Positions 16,809-25,385 of a DNA stretch of 25,867 nt are shown in pieces (position 1 is the stretch's first letter; the number at the start of each line of letters is the position of its first letter). Position numbers and translations under genes: made by a program. Origin of the DNA: Candidatus Heimdallarchaeota archaeon (lineage in GTDB: Archaea > Asgardarchaeota > Heimdallarchaeia > Heimdallarchaeales > Kariarchaeaceae); contig JAAFKL010000384.1 of the NCBI GenBank assembly GCA_021399405.1, positions 1 through 25,867 of the forward strand, written 5' to 3'. The notes under the pieces are model-generated. The model was not told the DNA's origin. It saw only the letters and a program-made list of their open reading frames with translations, and searched no databases.

Positions 16809-17525
16809 TCACAAATCAATGCTTCTCCTAAGATGAATTACTAGTGAAATCCCTAGTAAAACAACTGCCCCTAATGCAGACATAATCAGGGGGAAGATTA
16901 TGGAACTTTCTTGAAAATGTAAATCTGATTTCAGAATTTTATGGAGAATACTTGATTCATCCGTATTTAATAAGAAATTTAAGGTGCCTAAACTAAGAAA
17001 AGATAAAGTCGCAATTTCGGCATTAGGAATTATTTCGGCTAACAAAATCGCTCCAGCAACAATGATCATTATTTGTATTAAGAGAAGGACCATTAATTGT
17101 GTTAACTCTACTGTTGTAATATTAATCCCAATCAGATATAGTAACATAATTATTCCTATAATCATGGACAAATAAATTTCGATGACAAATATACCATAAG
17201 CTTGAATGTAAAATGAATGACGTTTAACTCTCTGTGTAAGCCAAAATCCATAGGATCCATTAATTTCCATGTTTGACCACTTGAATGCAATAAAAAATGA
17301 ACCTATGAATATCAAGGCGATTTTTGAAACAGTTAAATAAGTCTCAACAAGATCATATTGATTTTGAGAGACTATCTCCCACTGATTATCAATGGTTACT
17401 TCATCAAATTGTTGTAAAAACAATACTGAAATTATTCCACTAATGACTGGGATAACTGTGAGCGCATAATGAGATGGGAATCTAAAAAATGTATACCTAA
17501 TGGCAAGCATTTCTTTTGAAGTCAT
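16809..17525 (-). CDS. ABC-2-type transporter permease
   Basis: A 238-residue integral membrane protein with six predicted helices, at about residues 19-38, 67-85, 105-131, 138-162, 168-186 and 210-232. That count and size fit an ABC-2-type permease with no fused ATPase. A large soluble stretch between the first two helices (about 39-66) would lie outside. Its ATG overlaps the TGA stop of the ATPase gene in an ATGA at 17522-17525, a sign of translational coupling. Substrate is unknown; ABC-2 systems export drugs, lipids, glycans or peptides. Confidence 0.8.
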   Translation of the reverse strand: MTSKEMLAIRYTFFRFPSHYALTVIPVISGIISVLFLQQFDEVTIDNQWEIVSQNQYDLVETYLTVSKIALIFIGSFFIAFKWSNMEINGSYGFWLTQRVKRHSFYIQAYGIFVIEIYLSMIIGIIMLLYLIGINITTVELTQLMVLLLIQIMIIVAGAILLAEIIPNAEIATLSFLSLGTLNFLLNTDESSILHKILKSDLHFQESSIIFPLIMSALGAVVLLGISLVIHLRRSIDL

Positions 17526-18403
17526 TTTAATAAATCCTCAATCGATCTTTGGAGTTGATCAATTGCTTCGAAAGAGAAAATATGTCCCCCATCTACCATG
17601 AACCTTGCTGCTGCCGTAAAAACTGCATCTGAATTCTCAGTTTTCACGATTTTTCCCAGATAAGATTGTTCAACGACATAAAAAACATTGCTTTCTTCTA
17701 ATTCAGCAACAAGTTTATCTGTATCATCGACAATAATAGAATATAATTCCGGAACTTGATTTGAGAGGGATACTTGGGTCATGATTTCTCCCTCTTTTAG
17801 AATTAAAACATCATCACAAAATAATCTAATCTCTTCCAATCTATGACTTGCCATTATCAATTTTGCTTTTGTAAAAAACAAATGTTCTTTGAGCAATTTG
17901 AGAATATATTCTCTTGAAACAATATCAAGAAAATTTGTGGGTTCGTCCAATATAATCAATTTAGGGGTTCCATAGAATACTAGGAGCAATGCTGCTTTTC
18001 TTCTTTGACCCGCTGATAGAGTCTTAATTTTCCAATCTCCTTCTAAACCAAAATCAGCTTGAATATCAATATTTCGGGTTAATGGTCCGTACATTTCTTC
18101 AATGGTTTTTATCCATTCATCAATTGTCATTTCTTCAGGTAGCTTTGGTTGATCGGTAACTACTCTTAAATCACCCTCAGAGAGATCTAGATCAATTTTC
18201 CCTGATGTTGGAGGGATTAATTTTAGCATTAATTTGATGAGTGTTGTTTTTCCACTTCCATTAGGTCCAAGCAACCCTAAAGAATTTGACACTACATCAC
18301 ATGACAGATCTCGTATAACAGACAGATCTCCAAATTTCTTGATAAGAGAGGAACAAATAAGAATTGGTTTCTTTGTTTCCTCTATAGGGTTTAATTCTGC
18401 CAT
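17522..18403 (-). CDS. ABC transporter ATP-binding protein
   Basis: A 293-residue ATPase that energises the adjacent permease. Walker A is GPNGSGKT (46-53), the Q-loop lies near Gln85, the signature is LSAGQ (129-133), Walker B is LIILDEP (149-155), the D-loop is NFLD (157-160) and the switch histidine is His187 in ASHRLEE. All catalytic elements are intact. The C-terminal ~90 residues after the core form a small extra domain (DDTDKLVAELEES and following) as seen in many ABC-2 exporters. The gene is first in a three-gene minus-strand run and is divergent from the cyclase gene, with a 257-base promoter region between them. Confidence 0.92.
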   Translation of the reverse strand: MAELNPIEETKKPILICSSLIKKFGDLSVIRDLSCDVVSNSLGLLGPNGSGKTTLIKLMLKLIPPTSGKIDLDLSEGDLRVVTDQPKLPEEMTIDEWIKTIEEMYGPLTRNIDIQADFGLEGDWKIKTLSAGQRRKAALLLVFYGTPKLIILDEPTNFLDIVSREYILKLLKEHLFFTKAKLIMASHRLEEIRLFCDDVLILKEGEIMTQVSLSNQVPELYSIIVDDTDKLVAELEESNVFYVVEQSYLGKIVKTENSDAVFTAAARFMVDGGHIFSFEAIDQLQRSIEDLLK

Positions 18404-18429
18404 GTTTTTGTTCCCGCCGGTTGATATTG

Positions 18430-18441
18430 AATATTATTAAC
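18430..18441 (-). promoter_or_regulatory. Possible TATA box for the ABC cassette
   Basis: On the minus strand a TTAATAATATT segment lies about 27-38 bases before the ATG at 18403. A short G+C-rich patch (CCCGCCGG, 18413-18420) lies between it and the start, conspicuous in this A+T-rich gap; it may belong to the leader. Confidence 0.3.
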
Positions 18442-18494
18442 TATTAATGTTGTTTAGAACAAATGTAGATATTTATTGAAAATATTAATTTTAG

Positions 18495-18564
18495 AAACAA
18501 TGTAAGGATCTGACTTAATTCTATCTATTGTTTAATTTAGATTTAACTATATTTTTTAAACAAT
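18495..18564. repeat. Three AAACAAT motifs in the divergent promoter region
   Basis: AAACAAT occurs at 18495-18501 and 18558-18564, and its complement ATTGTTT at 18527-18533, spaced 31-32 bases apart centre to centre in alternating orientation. Regular spacing near three helical turns may mark a binding site set; chance occurrence in A+T-rich DNA is possible. Confidence 0.25.
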
Positions 18565-18582
18565 TATTTTAATCAATAAACT

Positions 18583-18609
18583 AATCAGTTGATACAAAAC
18601 TGAACGATT
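18583..18609. promoter_or_regulatory. Inverted repeat just upstream of the cyclase promoter
   Basis: AATCAGTT (18583-18590) is matched by AACTGA-ac-GATT (18598-18609): six contiguous pairs across a 7-base centre, then four more after a 2-base bulge. It ends one base before the TATA-like element of the cyclase gene, where a repressor or activator could act. This is inference. Confidence 0.35.
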
Positions 18610-18610
18610 G

Positions 18611-18619
18611 ATATTTAAC
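18611..18619 (+). promoter_or_regulatory. Possible TATA box of the cyclase gene
   Basis: ATATTTAAC lies 42-50 bases before the ATG at 18661. With a start point about 25 bases downstream it would give a short leader of roughly 20 bases that contains AGAGAGG (18641-18647) and AAGG (18651-18654, 6 bases before the ATG), either of which could act as a ribosome binding site. Confidence 0.35.
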
Positions 18620-18660
18620 TTGTATTGAATTAATCCATTTAGAGAGGCTCAAGGTTCAAA

Positions 18661-21600
18661 ATGGAATGTCATAATTGTCAGACAACATTGCCGAATGATG
18701 CCATGTTCTGCTTAAAATGTGGACATAAACAGAATAAATTATGTCACAATTGTCAGCATGAACTACCATCTGAAGCAGTATTTTGTCTAAAATGCGGTGC
18801 AAAAGTTGACGACGCGCCTAAACAAGAGACCCCAATAAAATCAGCAGAAGTTGATTCTTCACTAGAACATTACATACCTAAAGAGCTGTTAGATAGAATT
18901 AAAAGTGCTCAGAAGACGGGACAATCTCAAAATGAAAGAAGAATAGTAACTATGTTATTTTGTGATTTAGAAGGATCAACTGCAGCAGCAGAAGTGTTAG
19001 ATCCCGAAGATTGGGCCGAAATAATGAATGGTGCATTTGAATATTTGATAAAACCTGTTTACAAGTATGAAGGTGTATTGGCTAGGTTAATGGGAGATGC
19101 AATTTTGGCATTTTTCGGAGCACCACTTGCTCATGAAGATGATCCTGAACGTGCAATACTCACAGCTCTTGAGATAGCGAATGGCATAAAACCATACCTT
19201 GACGAGGTCAAATCCAAATGGGAAATTGATGTAAACTTCAGAGTAGGAATAAACACTGGATTAGTAGTAGTTGGAGACATGGGGTCAGATATGAGAGTAG
19301 AGTATACTGCTATGGGAGATGCTATTAACCTTGCATCACGGATGGAGAGCTCAGCGGAACCTGGAACTATTCAAATATCAGATAACACTTACAAATTGGT
19401 TGAACATTTATTTGATTTTGTAGAACTAGGGGCGATGGAAATAAAAGGAAAATCAATCCCGATAGATACTTACAAAGTCACAGGACGAAAAACACAAAGA
19501 AGACAAATTCGTGGATTGAAAGGGTTCACTTCTCCTTTGGTTGCAAGGGAAAAGGAGTTTCAACAAATCCATGAAATCATTGATCGATTAATTGATGGTC
19601 ATGGTCATGTATTATCAGTAACAGCAGAAGTAGGAATTGGTAAAACACGACTTATCTCCGAAGTAAATAATCATTTACAAACAATTCACAAAATTTCAAA
19701 TATCAATACTGATAATACAATAATTGGCAGTGATAGTTCAATTTTTTGGTTTCAGGGAGCCTCACTTTCATATCAGACTAATGTGGCATTTGCTCCATTT
19801 ATTGATATTATGGGTAAAATGTTTGATTTCACCGAAATTAAAGATGATACGGCTAAATATGATAGAATTCTATCTACTTTGTTTAGATATGCTGGATCCC
19901 CCCAAACTGCACCTTTTCTAGCGAGTCTATTCAATATTGAACCATCAGGAAATGATATCGATCGGATAAAATATTTAGATCCCCCATTATTGAGAGCAAA
20001 AATATTCGAATCAATTTTACAATTTTTCCAAATGTTAACAAAACATAAACCAGTCGCCTTGATCCTCGATGACTTGCACTGGGCAGATGCATCCACTATT
20101 GAGTTATTGAAATCAATGCTTAAATTGAGTCAAACTGAAATGATAACTATTATATTATTATTCAGGCCCAATCGAAGTGCGATTTCCTGGGAGGTTCATG
20201 AACATACTCAACGAGAATATCAACATATTTACACTAACTTATCCCTAGAATCTCTAAATTATGAAAAATCAAGTGATTTAATTGGGAACTTATTAGAAAT
20301 TGAGGGTCTTGGCGAAGAGATTGTTAATTTGATATTTGAAAAATCAGATGGAAATCCATTATTTATAGAAGAGGTAGTTGGAACTTTAGTTGATCAAGAA
20401 CTAATACAATTTGGGAATTCAGGATGGCAAGTAAGTTCAGATTTTACAAATCTATCAATACCAGATACATTATCAGGAGTTTTGACAGCTAGACTTGATG
20501 GATTAGATGATGAATCTAAACGTATATCTCGAATAGCTTCAGTTATTGGTAGGGAATTTCGATTAGATATTCTTGAAGATATTTACGAAGGTAATATATC
20601 AGTAGTTGACGCCTTATTTAAGCTACAACAGCGGGAAATGGTAATAGAAAAATCCAAGAAACCTTATCAAATCTTTTATTTTAAGCATTCAATGACTCAT
20701 GAAATCGCTTATAATTCACTATTGCTTAAGAGAAGAAGAGAATTACATAGTAAAATTGCCCAATGTTTGGAAAGAAGAGATCAAGACAACGTTTTAGAAA
20801 TTTCTCGTCATTTCTATGAAGCACAGGAGTACCAAAATGCATTGCCTTATTTGATAAAAGCAGCTTCTCAAGCTTCAAAAGCATATTCAAATCAAGAGGC
20901 TATATCATTATTTACCACTGCAAAGGAAATCCGTAGCGAATTAACTTCAATACATGATACCAAACAGTTGTATACCGGCTTAGGTAAAACGTATATGTTG
21001 ATTGGCGAGGTAGACAAAGCAGTTGCTGTTTATGATGAATTGTTGGGTTTAGCAAAAGAAGCAAATGATCATGACTGTCAAGTCACAGCACTAAATCAAC
21101 TTGGATACCTAACTGCCCTATTCATTGGAGATATACATAATTCGTTAACCTATCTTGATGAATCAGAAGAATTAGCAAAATCTTATTCAATTGATTTCGG
21201 TTTAGCTGAGAATTTGATGATAAGATGTAATATTGATACAGCAACAGCACAATTCGATGATGCTACTGAACATCTATCAGAAGCAGCATTGATTGGAGAG
21301 AGATTGGAAGAAGCAAATACTCAATTATATGGAATGACACATATGGCAAATACTTTTGTCTATATGGCAAATTTTGAAGATGCTTACAATCAAGCAGTAA
21401 AAACTATTGAGAGGGCAAGAGAGCTTGGCGATAAAACATATCTAACAGAATTACTCACTTTTTCGTTTCCGTTTGTATTACTTCTCAAGGGTGATCTCAT
21501 TGAAGCAGGAAATATTGCTGCAGAAGGTTTGGAACTTGCAGATGAAATCGGCACTCCAGCTAATCAGCTCCATGGTAACATGACTTTGGCCGAAATCGCA

Positions 21601-22326
21601 ATTCTAACAGGAAATTATGAAAAGGCAATTCGTCATGCTAAGGTAGCGAAAGAACATGCAAAAGTAATGGGAATTCCAGCTTATATGACTTATGTACGAT
21701 CTTGCCAAAAACACATTGACATAGAACTTGGAAATTTTGGTGAGGAATTAAACACAGAATTTGAAGAAATCTTAGGTCTTTTGGATCATCCGTGGGGAGC
21801 ATTCCTGGGTGGAAAGACTTGGACCATTTATGGAATGTTTCTAAATAATTCTGGTCAATATGAAGATGCTATTCAGAATTTCAATAACGTCAGTGAAATT
21901 CCAAATACTTTGATGTATCTGTATGAACCTTTTGCATTATTGGGTAAAGTTTGGTCTTTGATTTCCTTACAAAGGTCCGATGAAGCTTTGGAACTCACTC
22001 ATAAAGTTGAAAACATAATAAATGAAAAAGGTTTCAGCATACTTAAACCACAATTATTGTATCTCAAAAGTATTCAAGCCTCTAATGAAGAAAGGAAGAA
22101 ATTTATTGAAGAAGCAGAGTCAATTGCAAACAAAATGGGCTTAAAACCCATTCTGTGGAAAATCCAAATGGAATATGCCAAAATTTTGAAAGAAATGGGT
22201 GATATTGAAGCCGCTTCATTAAAGGAGAAAAGTGCAAAAGCAACTATTGATTTTATTAAAATTAATATGAATGATCAAAAAGTGGTTGAACTATTTGCTA
22301 AACACACAATTATTACTAACAGCTGA
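18661..22326 (+). CDS. Class III nucleotide cyclase with double zinc ribbon, AAA-type ATPase domain and TPR-like helices
   Basis: A 1221-residue cytoplasmic protein. Two tandem zinc ribbons (C3/C6/C17/C20 and C28/C31/C42/C45, each CxxC-x10-CxxC) precede a class III adenylate/guanylate cyclase domain (about 96-275). The two metal-binding aspartates are Asp102 in FCDLEGST and Asp146 in RLMGDAILAF; Asn223 and Arg227 in MGDAINLASR are the transition-state residues. All are present, so the domain should make a cyclic nucleotide. The usual base-selecting Lys before GD is Arg142, so ATP versus GTP is uncertain. A STAND/AAA-like NTPase follows with Walker A EVGIGKT (323-329) and Walker B LILDDLHWAD (467-476), then a long helical region (about 700-1200) with TPR-like pairs. 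Large cyclases of this layout are known from bacteria and are thought to respond to protein or ligand binding at the TPRs. The next gene encodes a cyclic-nucleotide-binding kinase. Confidence 0.9.
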   Translation: MECHNCQTTLPNDAMFCLKCGHKQNKLCHNCQHELPSEAVFCLKCGAKVDDAPKQETPIKSAEVDSSLEHYIPKELLDRIKSAQKTGQSQNERRIVTMLFCDLEGSTAAAEVLDPEDWAEIMNGAFEYLIKPVYKYEGVLARLMGDAILAFFGAPLAHEDDPERAILTALEIANGIKPYLDEVKSKWEIDVNFRVGINTGLVVVGDMGSDMRVEYTAMGDAINLASRMESSAEPGTIQISDNTYKLVEHLFDFVELGAMEIKGKSIPIDTYKVTGRKTQRRQIRGLKGFTSPLVAREKEFQQIHEIIDRLIDGHGHVLSVTAEVGIGKTRLISEVNNHLQTIHKISNINTDNTIIGSDSSIFWFQGASLSYQTNVAFAPFIDIMGKMFDFTEIKDDTAKYDRILSTLFRYAGSPQTAPFLASLFNIEPSGNDIDRIKYLDPPLLRAKIFESILQFFQMLTKHKPVALILDDLHWADASTIELLKSMLKLSQTEMITIILLFRPNRSAISWEVHEHTQREYQHIYTNLSLESLNYEKSSDLIGNLLEIEGLGEEIVNLIFEKSDGNPLFIEEVVGTLVDQELIQFGNSGWQVSSDFTNLSIPDTLSGVLTARLDGLDDESKRISRIASVIGREFRLDILEDIYEGNISVVDALFKLQQREMVIEKSKKPYQIFYFKHSMTHEIAYNSLLLKRRRELHSKIAQCLERRDQDNVLEISRHFYEAQEYQNALPYLIKAASQASKAYSNQEAISLFTTAKEIRSELTSIHDTKQLYTGLGKTYMLIGEVDKAVAVYDELLGLAKEANDHDCQVTALNQLGYLTALFIGDIHNSLTYLDESEELAKSYSIDFGLAENLMIRCNIDTATAQFDDATEHLSEAALIGERLEEANTQLYGMTHMANTFVYMANFEDAYNQAVKTIERARELGDKTYLTELLTFSFPFVLLLKGDLIEAGNIAAEGLELADEIGTPANQLHGNMTLAEIAILTGNYEKAIRHAKVAKEHAKVMGIPAYMTYVRSCQKHIDIELGNFGEELNTEFEEILGLLDHPWGAFLGGKTWTIYGMFLNNSGQYEDAIQNFNNVSEIPNTLMYLYEPFALLGKVWSLISLQRSDEALELTHKVENIINEKGFSILKPQLLYLKSIQASNEERKKFIEEAESIANKMGLKPILWKIQMEYAKILKEMGDIEAASLKEKSAKATIDFIKINMNDQKVVELFAKHTIITNS

Positions 22327-22342
22327 TACTAATAAATTCAAA

Positions 22343-22350
22343 TTTTGTTT
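22343..22350 (+). terminator. Weak T-rich stop signal after the cyclase gene
   Basis: TTTTGTTT lies 16 bases after the TGA stop of the cyclase. It could attenuate read-through into the kinase gene, but no hairpin accompanies it. Confidence 0.2.
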
Positions 22351-22443
22351 AACAATGCTATAGATTTGATAATAAGATTGATCTCAAAACAACTGAAGTC
22401 AAAAATTAATCTGCTTTAATGTCAAAAGCAAATTACTGATAGA

Positions 22444-22453
22444 TAGTTATTTA
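22444..22453 (+). promoter_or_regulatory. Possible internal TATA box before the kinase gene
   Basis: TAGTTATTTA lies 28-37 bases before the TTG start at 22481, within the 154-base gap after the cyclase. It would let the kinase and hydrolase be transcribed without the cyclase. Confidence 0.25.
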
Positions 22454-22480
22454 GCAGGGAAATATTAATTTGAGTTATAA

Positions 22481-24340
22481 TTGACTTCTGAGAATATCCT
22501 TACCTTCTTGCGAGATGTATCATTATTTAAAGGAATGAATGAAGATGATCTGAAAAAACTTTGTGAGATGGTTCATGAAGAACATTATACTAAAGGTAAA
22601 ACCATTTTTTTAGAAGGAGATCTTTCTGATGCTGCTTATATTATTAAATCTGGACAACTGGAGGTTTTGAAGAATTCTAAAGGTATATCCACTCTATTAG
22701 CTGTAAGAGAGAAGGGTGAATTTATTGGTGAAATATCTTTATTTCAAGACTCACCAAGGACAGCAACAGTTAGAGCAAGAACAGATGTTAAATTAATATG
22801 TGTAAAAAAAGATGTTATGAATGAGCTGATTAGTATTAGTCCTTCTGCTGCCAAATCTATGTTTTATACGGTTTTGGCTAGATATCATTCTACCGAGACT
22901 TTGCTCAGACAGACTGATAAGATGGCTCAACTAGGAACATTGAGTGCAGGGTTAGCTCATGAATTAAATAATCCAATATCGGCTATTGCAAATGCCAGTG
23001 CCAGTTTAGGTAGAATAATGGATGAGTTCTTAGATCTTCAATTTCAAATTGATAAGATGGATTTGATGGTCGACAACTTGGATTTATTTATCGAATTAAA
23101 AAATCGAGCGAAGACAAAGGCCCAGAAACCTCCTGAATTTACATCACTGGAACGTAGTGATTTAGAATACGAATTTGAAGAATTCCTAGAGGAAAAAAAC
23201 ATTGATGAATCCTGGGTTTTAGCACCCACATTGGCCAATTTAGATTTTACTATTGATGAGTTGTCTCAATTAATCGATAGATTTCCAAGTAGTGATATGT
23301 CAATCATTCTTAGCTGGTTAGATAAAGCATACACCGTTTTTAATTTACAAGCTGATGTTGCAACTGCTGCAGAGAGAAGTGCAGCAATTGTAAATGCACT
23401 CAAAGAATACTCCTATTTGGATCAAGCACCTTTACAATCATTAGATATTCACCGAGGTCTGGATAATACATTATTAATTTTACAAAGTAAACTCAAAAAG
23501 GGAATTACCGTAAATAAAATGTATGGGGATAATATTCCATTGATACAAGCATATGGAGGAGAATTAAATCAAGTTTGGACAAATCTACTTGATAATGCAG
23601 TAGATGCTGTTGAAGCAAAAAGAGCAAATAATGAAGCAGTGATCACAATCAGAACCTCTACACATCTCGATTGGTTACTTGTTGAAATTGAAGATAATGG
23701 ATCAGGAATACCCGCTGAGATAAAAGATAAGATATTCAATCCATTTTTTACAACTAAAGCACCTGGAAAAGGTACAGGATTAGGATTAGATATCTCGTAT
23801 CAAATTGTGGCTGAGAAACATCGAGGAGACATTAAGGTTTACAGTAAAGAAAACAGCACCTGTTTCAGAGTATTCTTACCATTAGATATTGAAAAAGTTG
23901 AAGGGAGATCTCCCATTCAAGATTTTATTATTCCGGAAGATGGAGATTTACTTACAATTTTGAATGAATCGAAAACAATTGCAGTTGTTGAAAGTTCACA
24001 ACAACCAGATAGACCAAATAATAGTGTCCCTGCATACTTAAAATCTCAAGGATATGAGATAATTGGAGTTAATCCTAATGAAGAAAGTTTCCTTGATTCC
24101 AAATCATTTTCCTCTTTATTTGATATTGAAAAACCAGTTGACCTTGTTTTAGTCTTCCAACCCTCTCATAGCGTTATGAAAACCGTCAAAGATGCAATTG
24201 AGATTAAAGCGACCACAATTTGGATGCAGGAAGGAATTATAAATGAAGATGCTGCAGAACATGCTTTAGATAATGGATTGAGAGTTGTAATGGATCATTG
24301 TATGAGAGTGACTCATAAAAGGTTATTCGGAGTCAACTAA
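22481..24340 (+). CDS. Cyclic-nucleotide-binding histidine kinase with C-terminal CoA-binding domain
   Basis: A 619-residue soluble kinase with three modules. Residues ~8-125 form a cyclic-nucleotide-binding domain whose phosphate cassette [10 protein letters not shown]...SPRTATVRA keeps Glu84 and Arg93, with Thr94 where CRP-type proteins have Ser. The kinase core has an H-box with His160 in AHELNNP, then an unusual insertion of about 140 residues (170-310) before the second helix. The ATPase domain follows: N-box [15 protein letters not shown] (363-377), G1 DNGSG (405-409), G2 GKGTGLGL (429-436). Residues ~489-615 match the CoA_binding_2 family: [15 protein letters not shown], then [14 protein letters not shown], and near the end [14 protein letters not shown]. 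Such domains bind CoA or acyl-CoA. No membrane helix is present. In-frame TAA at 22478 makes TTG at 22481 the first possible start; Met19 would cut off the first helix of the domain. The metallo-hydrolase gene starts 1 base after the stop. No response regulator is in this window. Confidence 0.88.
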   Translation: MTSENILTFLRDVSLFKGMNEDDLKKLCEMVHEEHYTKGKTIFLEGDLSDAAYIIKSGQLEVLKNSKGISTLLAVREKGEFIGEISLFQDSPRTATVRARTDVKLICVKKDVMNELISISPSAAKSMFYTVLARYHSTETLLRQTDKMAQLGTLSAGLAHELNNPISAIANASASLGRIMDEFLDLQFQIDKMDLMVDNLDLFIELKNRAKTKAQKPPEFTSLERSDLEYEFEEFLEEKNIDESWVLAPTLANLDFTIDELSQLIDRFPSSDMSIILSWLDKAYTVFNLQADVATAAERSAAIVNALKEYSYLDQAPLQSLDIHRGLDNTLLILQSKLKKGITVNKMYGDNIPLIQAYGGELNQVWTNLLDNAVDAVEAKRANNEAVITIRTSTHLDWLLVEIEDNGSGIPAEIKDKIFNPFFTTKAPGKGTGLGLDISYQIVAEKHRGDIKVYSKENSTCFRVFLPLDIEKVEGRSPIQDFIIPEDGDLLTILNESKTIAVVESSQQPDRPNNSVPAYLKSQGYEIIGVNPNEESFLDSKSFSSLFDIEKPVDLVLVFQPSHSVMKTVKDAIEIKATTIWMQEGIINEDAAEHALDNGLRVVMDHCMRVTHKRLFGVN

Positions 24341-24341
24341 A

Positions 24342-25265
24342 GTGAAAAATATTAAGCTTAAGATCTTTGGAGTTAGAGGATCTGCACCAATTTCACATTC
24401 AGATTATATCAGATATGGAGGAAATACAGCTTCATTTACGATTAGAACTCCTGAAAACACATTAATATTTCTTGATGCTGGAACGGGATTGAAATTTGCA
24501 GAGCAAACATTGAATCAAGAAGCAGATAATATCTACTTGTTACTTAGCCATACGCATGCAGATCATATAGTAGGACTTGGAATGTCAAATCTTTCAAAAC
24601 TCAACTATATTGAAATGTACAAAAACAAAAAATTGAAAATTGTTGGTCCTAGTGGAGTTAGAAAAAATCTAGCTAAATTCTATGATGGCGAGATTATTTG
24701 GCCTGTGAAATTTGAAGATTCAATTGATTCTCACAATACTATGAATGGCATTGATTACGAAGGAATCACCGAGTATTCGCAAGATTTCCAATCGATAAGA
24801 ATTGATGGTGTTACAACACTGACTCTGTTGAAGGGTAACCATCCAGTATCAGGAAGTGTCGTTTTATATCGATTGGATTTTGAAATAAATGGTAAGACCA
24901 AATCAGTTGCATATACGACGGACAATGAGTTTGATTATTTACCAAGCAGGAAGTTGAATCCAGATAAGGAAGATCTCAAATCAAATTATTTACGCTTAAT
25001 CCAAAATACCGATATTCTTATTGCTGAAGCCCAATATACAAAGGATGATTATGAAATGATGCGTGGATATGGTCATTCATATCCTGAACAAATCATAGAT
25101 CTTGCTTCTGAGGCTAATGTTAAGCAGGTCATCATAACCCATCACGATTTAATTAAGGATGAGGAATTAGATCTTAGATTTGAAAAAGCACAGAAATATG
25201 CTTCATTATTGAAAAATCAAATAATACTAAAATTTGCCAAGGAAGGCGATGAAATAACAATTTAA
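24342..25265 (+). CDS. Metallo-beta-lactamase-fold hydrolase (possible cyclic-nucleotide phosphodiesterase)
   Basis: A 307-residue metallo-beta-lactamase-fold enzyme. The HTHADH motif (70-75) supplies His70, His72, Asp74 and His75; other probable ligands are His167 (GNHPVSG), Asp194 (TTDNEF) and His267 or His268 (ITHHD). It begins FGVRGSAPIS...YGGNTASF, a start seen in a subgroup often encoded beside kinases, response regulators or cyclic-nucleotide-binding proteins; several relatives in the superfamily cleave phosphodiesters, including class II cAMP phosphodiesterases. Two metal ions and a phosphodiester substrate are likely; cyclic nucleotide cleavage is inference from context. GTG at 24342 follows the kinase stop by one base, so translation is probably coupled. 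A general phosphodiesterase acting on other substrates (PhnP-like) cannot be excluded. Confidence 0.88.
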   Translation: MKNIKLKIFGVRGSAPISHSDYIRYGGNTASFTIRTPENTLIFLDAGTGLKFAEQTLNQEADNIYLLLSHTHADHIVGLGMSNLSKLNYIEMYKNKKLKIVGPSGVRKNLAKFYDGEIIWPVKFEDSIDSHNTMNGIDYEGITEYSQDFQSIRIDGVTTLTLLKGNHPVSGSVVLYRLDFEINGKTKSVAYTTDNEFDYLPSRKLNPDKEDLKSNYLRLIQNTDILIAEAQYTKDDYEMMRGYGHSYPEQIIDLASEANVKQVIITHHDLIKDEELDLRFEKAQKYASLLKNQIILKFAKEGDEITI

Positions 25266-25300
25266 TACATCAAAAATTAATACAATTTGTGAATGCATAA

Positions 25301-25305
25301 TTTTT
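25301..25305 (+). terminator. Possible poly-T terminator after the hydrolase gene
   Basis: A run of five T lies 36 bases after the stop of the metallo-hydrolase gene, within the 120-base gap before the amidohydrolase gene. No hairpin precedes it. Confidence 0.25.
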
Positions 25306-25385
25306 ACATATCAGAAGCAGTTTTGTGAGCAAATAATTAGATAAACGACCCCTAAAATTAATTATTAACTGAGAGTCGGCAATAA

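Noticed and set aside
22481..25265. A classical two-component pair
   Set aside because: No receiver domain or response regulator is encoded next to the kinase; the C-terminal domain reads as CoA-binding and the next gene is a metallo-hydrolase.
24342..25265. RNase Z (tRNA 3' processing) as the identity of the metallo-hydrolase
   Set aside because: The FGVRGSAP...YGGNT opening belongs to a different subgroup of the fold and the usual RNase Z exosite arm is not evident.
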